Of a stretch of DNA of 64,000 nt, positions 62,541 through 64,000 are shown in pieces. Origin of the DNA: Leptolyngbya sp. FACHB-60. GTDB lineage: Bacteria; Cyanobacteriota; Cyanobacteriia; Phormidesmidales; Phormidesmidaceae. The DNA lies in assembly GCF_014695775.1 (NCBI RefSeq), contig NZ_JACJOX010000022.1:146693-210692 (forward strand). The letters run 5' to 3'. The notes under the pieces are model-generated. The model searched no databases. It saw only the letters and a program-made list of their open reading frames with translations, and was not told the DNA's origin. The position numbers and the translations under genes are program-made. Each line of letters starts with the position of its first letter. Within the stretch, counting starts at the first letter, position 1.

Positions 62541-63878
62541 ATGTCAATTCCCTCCCTTCCCCGGCTACTGTCCCTGGTGCAGCCTTCCATCCTAGCCTTT
62601 GTTTCCCTTGCGTTTGCTGGTGTAGCCGCTGAGGCAACTTTAGCCGCTACGCCACTCACTGAGTTTGAAGACAGCCCTAAGGTTGTTATCGATGAAGCCT
62701 GGCAAATTATCAATCGCGAGTACGTAGACGACAGCTTCAACCAGGTCGATTGGCAGGCCCTGCGCCAAGATCTGCTCGGGCGAGAATACACCTCTCAAGA
62801 AGCGGCCTATGGAGCCTTGCGGGCCGCTCTCCAGCAGCTCAACGACCCCTACACTCGGTTCCTCTCGCCGACAGAATACGCTGACCTCACCGAGCAGACC
62901 TCTGGCGAAGCCTCGGGAATTGGCGTGCGGTTAGAGCGCAATAGCCAGACCGGGGCGGTAGCGGTGACGAGTGTGGCCCCGGGTTCGCCAGCGGAGCTGT
63001 CTGGGATTGTCGTAGGCGATCGCATTCTGCTAGTCGATGGCCAAAGCACCGAGCGGCTCACCGCTGAAGGCGTGCTGCAACAGCTGCGGGGCAGCGAGGG
63101 CTCTCAGGTGACCCTCACCGTTTCTCGGGACGGCGGCGCTCCCCGCACCGTAATCATGACCCGCGCCCGGATGGATCTACCCACCGTTGAATACTCCCAA
63201 AAAACGGTCGGCGGTCGCCCCATCGGCTACATTCGGCTGATTGAGTTCAATGCCAACGCCCCTGCGCAGATGGCTGACGCTATTGGCAGCCTGACCGAGG
63301 CTGGGGTCGAAGGGTTTGTGCTCGATCTGCGTGGCAACCTTGGCGGACTGCTGATGGCCAGCGTTGACATCAGCCGCATGTGGCTGCAACACGGTCAAAT
63401 CGTACGCACCCTCGATCGCCTGGGCAATGACGAAGCGATTTCGGCCAATCGCACTGCCCTCACCGACCTGCCGCTGACCGTACTGGTCGATAGCCGTTCG
63501 GCCAGCTCCAGTGAAATCTTAACCGGGGCTTTGCGCGACAACGACCGGGCCAAGGTAGTGGGCAACACCACCTACGGCAAAGCCCTAGTGCAGTCGCTCC
63601 ATGGGCTTACCGATGGCTCTGGCCTGACCGTGACCGTAGCCCACTACTATACTCCCGATGGCATCGACATCAGCAGCCGGGGCATTACCCCCGATGTTGA
63701 GGTGGGCTTGAGCGATCGCCAGCGCCGCGAGCTATTTAGCAACCCTGCTCTGCTCGGCACCGATGCCGACGCTCAGTACCTTCGTGCCGCCGAGGTGCTG
63801 GAGCAAACCATTCTCGCCAGCCAGATGCGACCTACCACTGGCGCTAGCCGCTTGGGCCTGATTAACCCCGTCGAGTGA
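62541..63878 (+). CDS. C-terminal processing peptidase, S41 family
   Basis: A 445-residue exported protease of the Ctp group; one member (CtpA) matures the D1 protein of photosystem II. It has a signal peptide (about 1-35), a PDZ domain (SGIGVRLERN to VDGQSTERL) and the S41 core with the catalytic Ser in DSRSASSSEILTGAL and Lys in NTTYGKALVQSLHG. The ATG at 62541 gives a typical length. Which Ctp paralogue it is cannot be decided here. A transposase start lies 73 bases beyond its stop. Confidence 0.93.
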   Translation: MSIPSLPRLLSLVQPSILAFVSLAFAGVAAEATLAATPLTEFEDSPKVVIDEAWQIINREYVDDSFNQVDWQALRQDLLGREYTSQEAAYGALRAALQQLNDPYTRFLSPTEYADLTEQTSGEASGIGVRLERNSQTGAVAVTSVAPGSPAELSGIVVGDRILLVDGQSTERLTAEGVLQQLRGSEGSQVTLTVSRDGGAPRTVIMTRARMDLPTVEYSQKTVGGRPIGYIRLIEFNANAPAQMADAIGSLTEAGVEGFVLDLRGNLGGLLMASVDISRMWLQHGQIVRTLDRLGNDEAISANRTALTDLPLTVLVDSRSASSSEILTGALRDNDRAKVVGNTTYGKALVQSLHGLTDGSGLTVTVAHYYTPDGIDISSRGITPDVEVGLSDRQRRELFSNPALLGTDADAQYLRAAEVLEQTILASQMRPTTGASRLGLINPVE

Positions 63879-63951
63879 CGGCCAAGCTATAGCTATGGCC
63901 AAGGTGATTAGGACGTAGCCTAAGCAAGGGAGTCTCATTGTAAGGAGTGAA

Positions 63952-64000
63952 ATGGCCAAACCCTACAGCCTTGATTTGCGTCAGAAGGTCATCGACGCCA
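63952..64000 (+). mobile_element. IS630-family transposase, first codons only
   Basis: The last 49 bases code MAKPYSLDLRQKVIDA, the usual opening of IS630-type transposases (helix-turn-helix start). GTAAGGAG lies six bases upstream as a ribosome binding site. The element continues outside the window, so its far end and terminal repeat cannot be checked. Its left end must lie between the protease stop (63878) and 63952. Confidence 0.75.

Noticed and set aside
1..64000. CRISPR array, rRNA operon or prophage
   Set aside because: No regularly spaced repeats with unique spacers, no rRNA sequence and no phage structural genes were found.

Overview
The window is a chromosomal segment of a filamentous-type (Leptolyngbya/Nodosilinea-like) cyanobacterium. 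The evidence is the psbE-psbF-psbL-psbJ cluster with rubredoxin and ycf48 in front of it, ndhC-ndhK-ndhJ, a phycobilisome linker, ictB, a PedR-like regulator, several cyanobacteria-only families (DUF1816, DUF4327, DUF4168, TIGR03792) and frequent HIP1 octamers (GCGATCGC). The genus is an inference. Nearly all of the window is core genome; there is no rRNA, CRISPR array or prophage, and one insertion sequence begins at the extreme right edge.

Layout. 0-11.6 kb: the start of a carbamoylase-type amidohydrolase behind a palindromic operator, then pheS, surE, an MBL-fold hydrolase, ribF, a MoxR ATPase, a small protein plus an MltA-type lytic transglycosylase, a CPA1 antiporter, cobI and a TonB-like protein. 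11.7-19.4 kb: an AT-richer exopolysaccharide module (flippase-type ABC exporter, ExoQ/Wzy-like polymerase or ligase, Wza-like and Wzc-like proteins) with long non-coding gaps. 20-24.4 kb: photosynthetic electron transport (ndhCKJ; rubA-ycf48-psbEFLJ). 24.4-37 kb: nanE, a DUF2165 protein, a CobO-like protein with dcd, rph, a phycobilisome linker, tyrS, a class A PBP, a DUF4168 protein divergent from the PedR-like gene, hisS, methyltransferases and pyrE. 37-46.6 kb: a CAU tRNA, a CorC/CNNM transporter, an oxidoreductase, an L,D-transpeptidase, lipA, a CAP protein, an HxlR regulator and rlmB with a long heptad-repeat tail. 46.6-64 kb: an alpha/beta hydrolase, a disordered lipoprotein, a DMT transporter, a HugZ-like protein, ictB, an EF-hand transaldolase, an ATP-grasp/alpha-E pair, a mini kinase, a TPR protein, hemC, a C-terminal processing protease and the first codons of an IS630-type transposase.

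How they work together. Photosystem II biogenesis is the clearest unit: rubA and ycf48 (assembly) lie directly before cytochrome b559 (psbE/F) and psbL/J. The ndhCKJ operon supplies the NDH-1 connecting module. Wza, Wzc, the polymerase and the ABC exporter could form a capsule or EPS export route, but no glycosyltransferase is present here. MltA, the PBP and the L,D-transpeptidase all act on peptidoglycan but are scattered.

Most interesting for follow-up: the CobO-like protein that has lost its P-loop, upstream of dcd and beside a perfect match to the cyanobacterial LexA-box consensus; the 26-unit KPRY-type repeat on RlmB; and the ATP-grasp/alpha-E pair followed by a zinc-ribbon membrane protein and a minimal kinase-like protein. 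No clearly undescribed multi-gene system was proven; these are leads.
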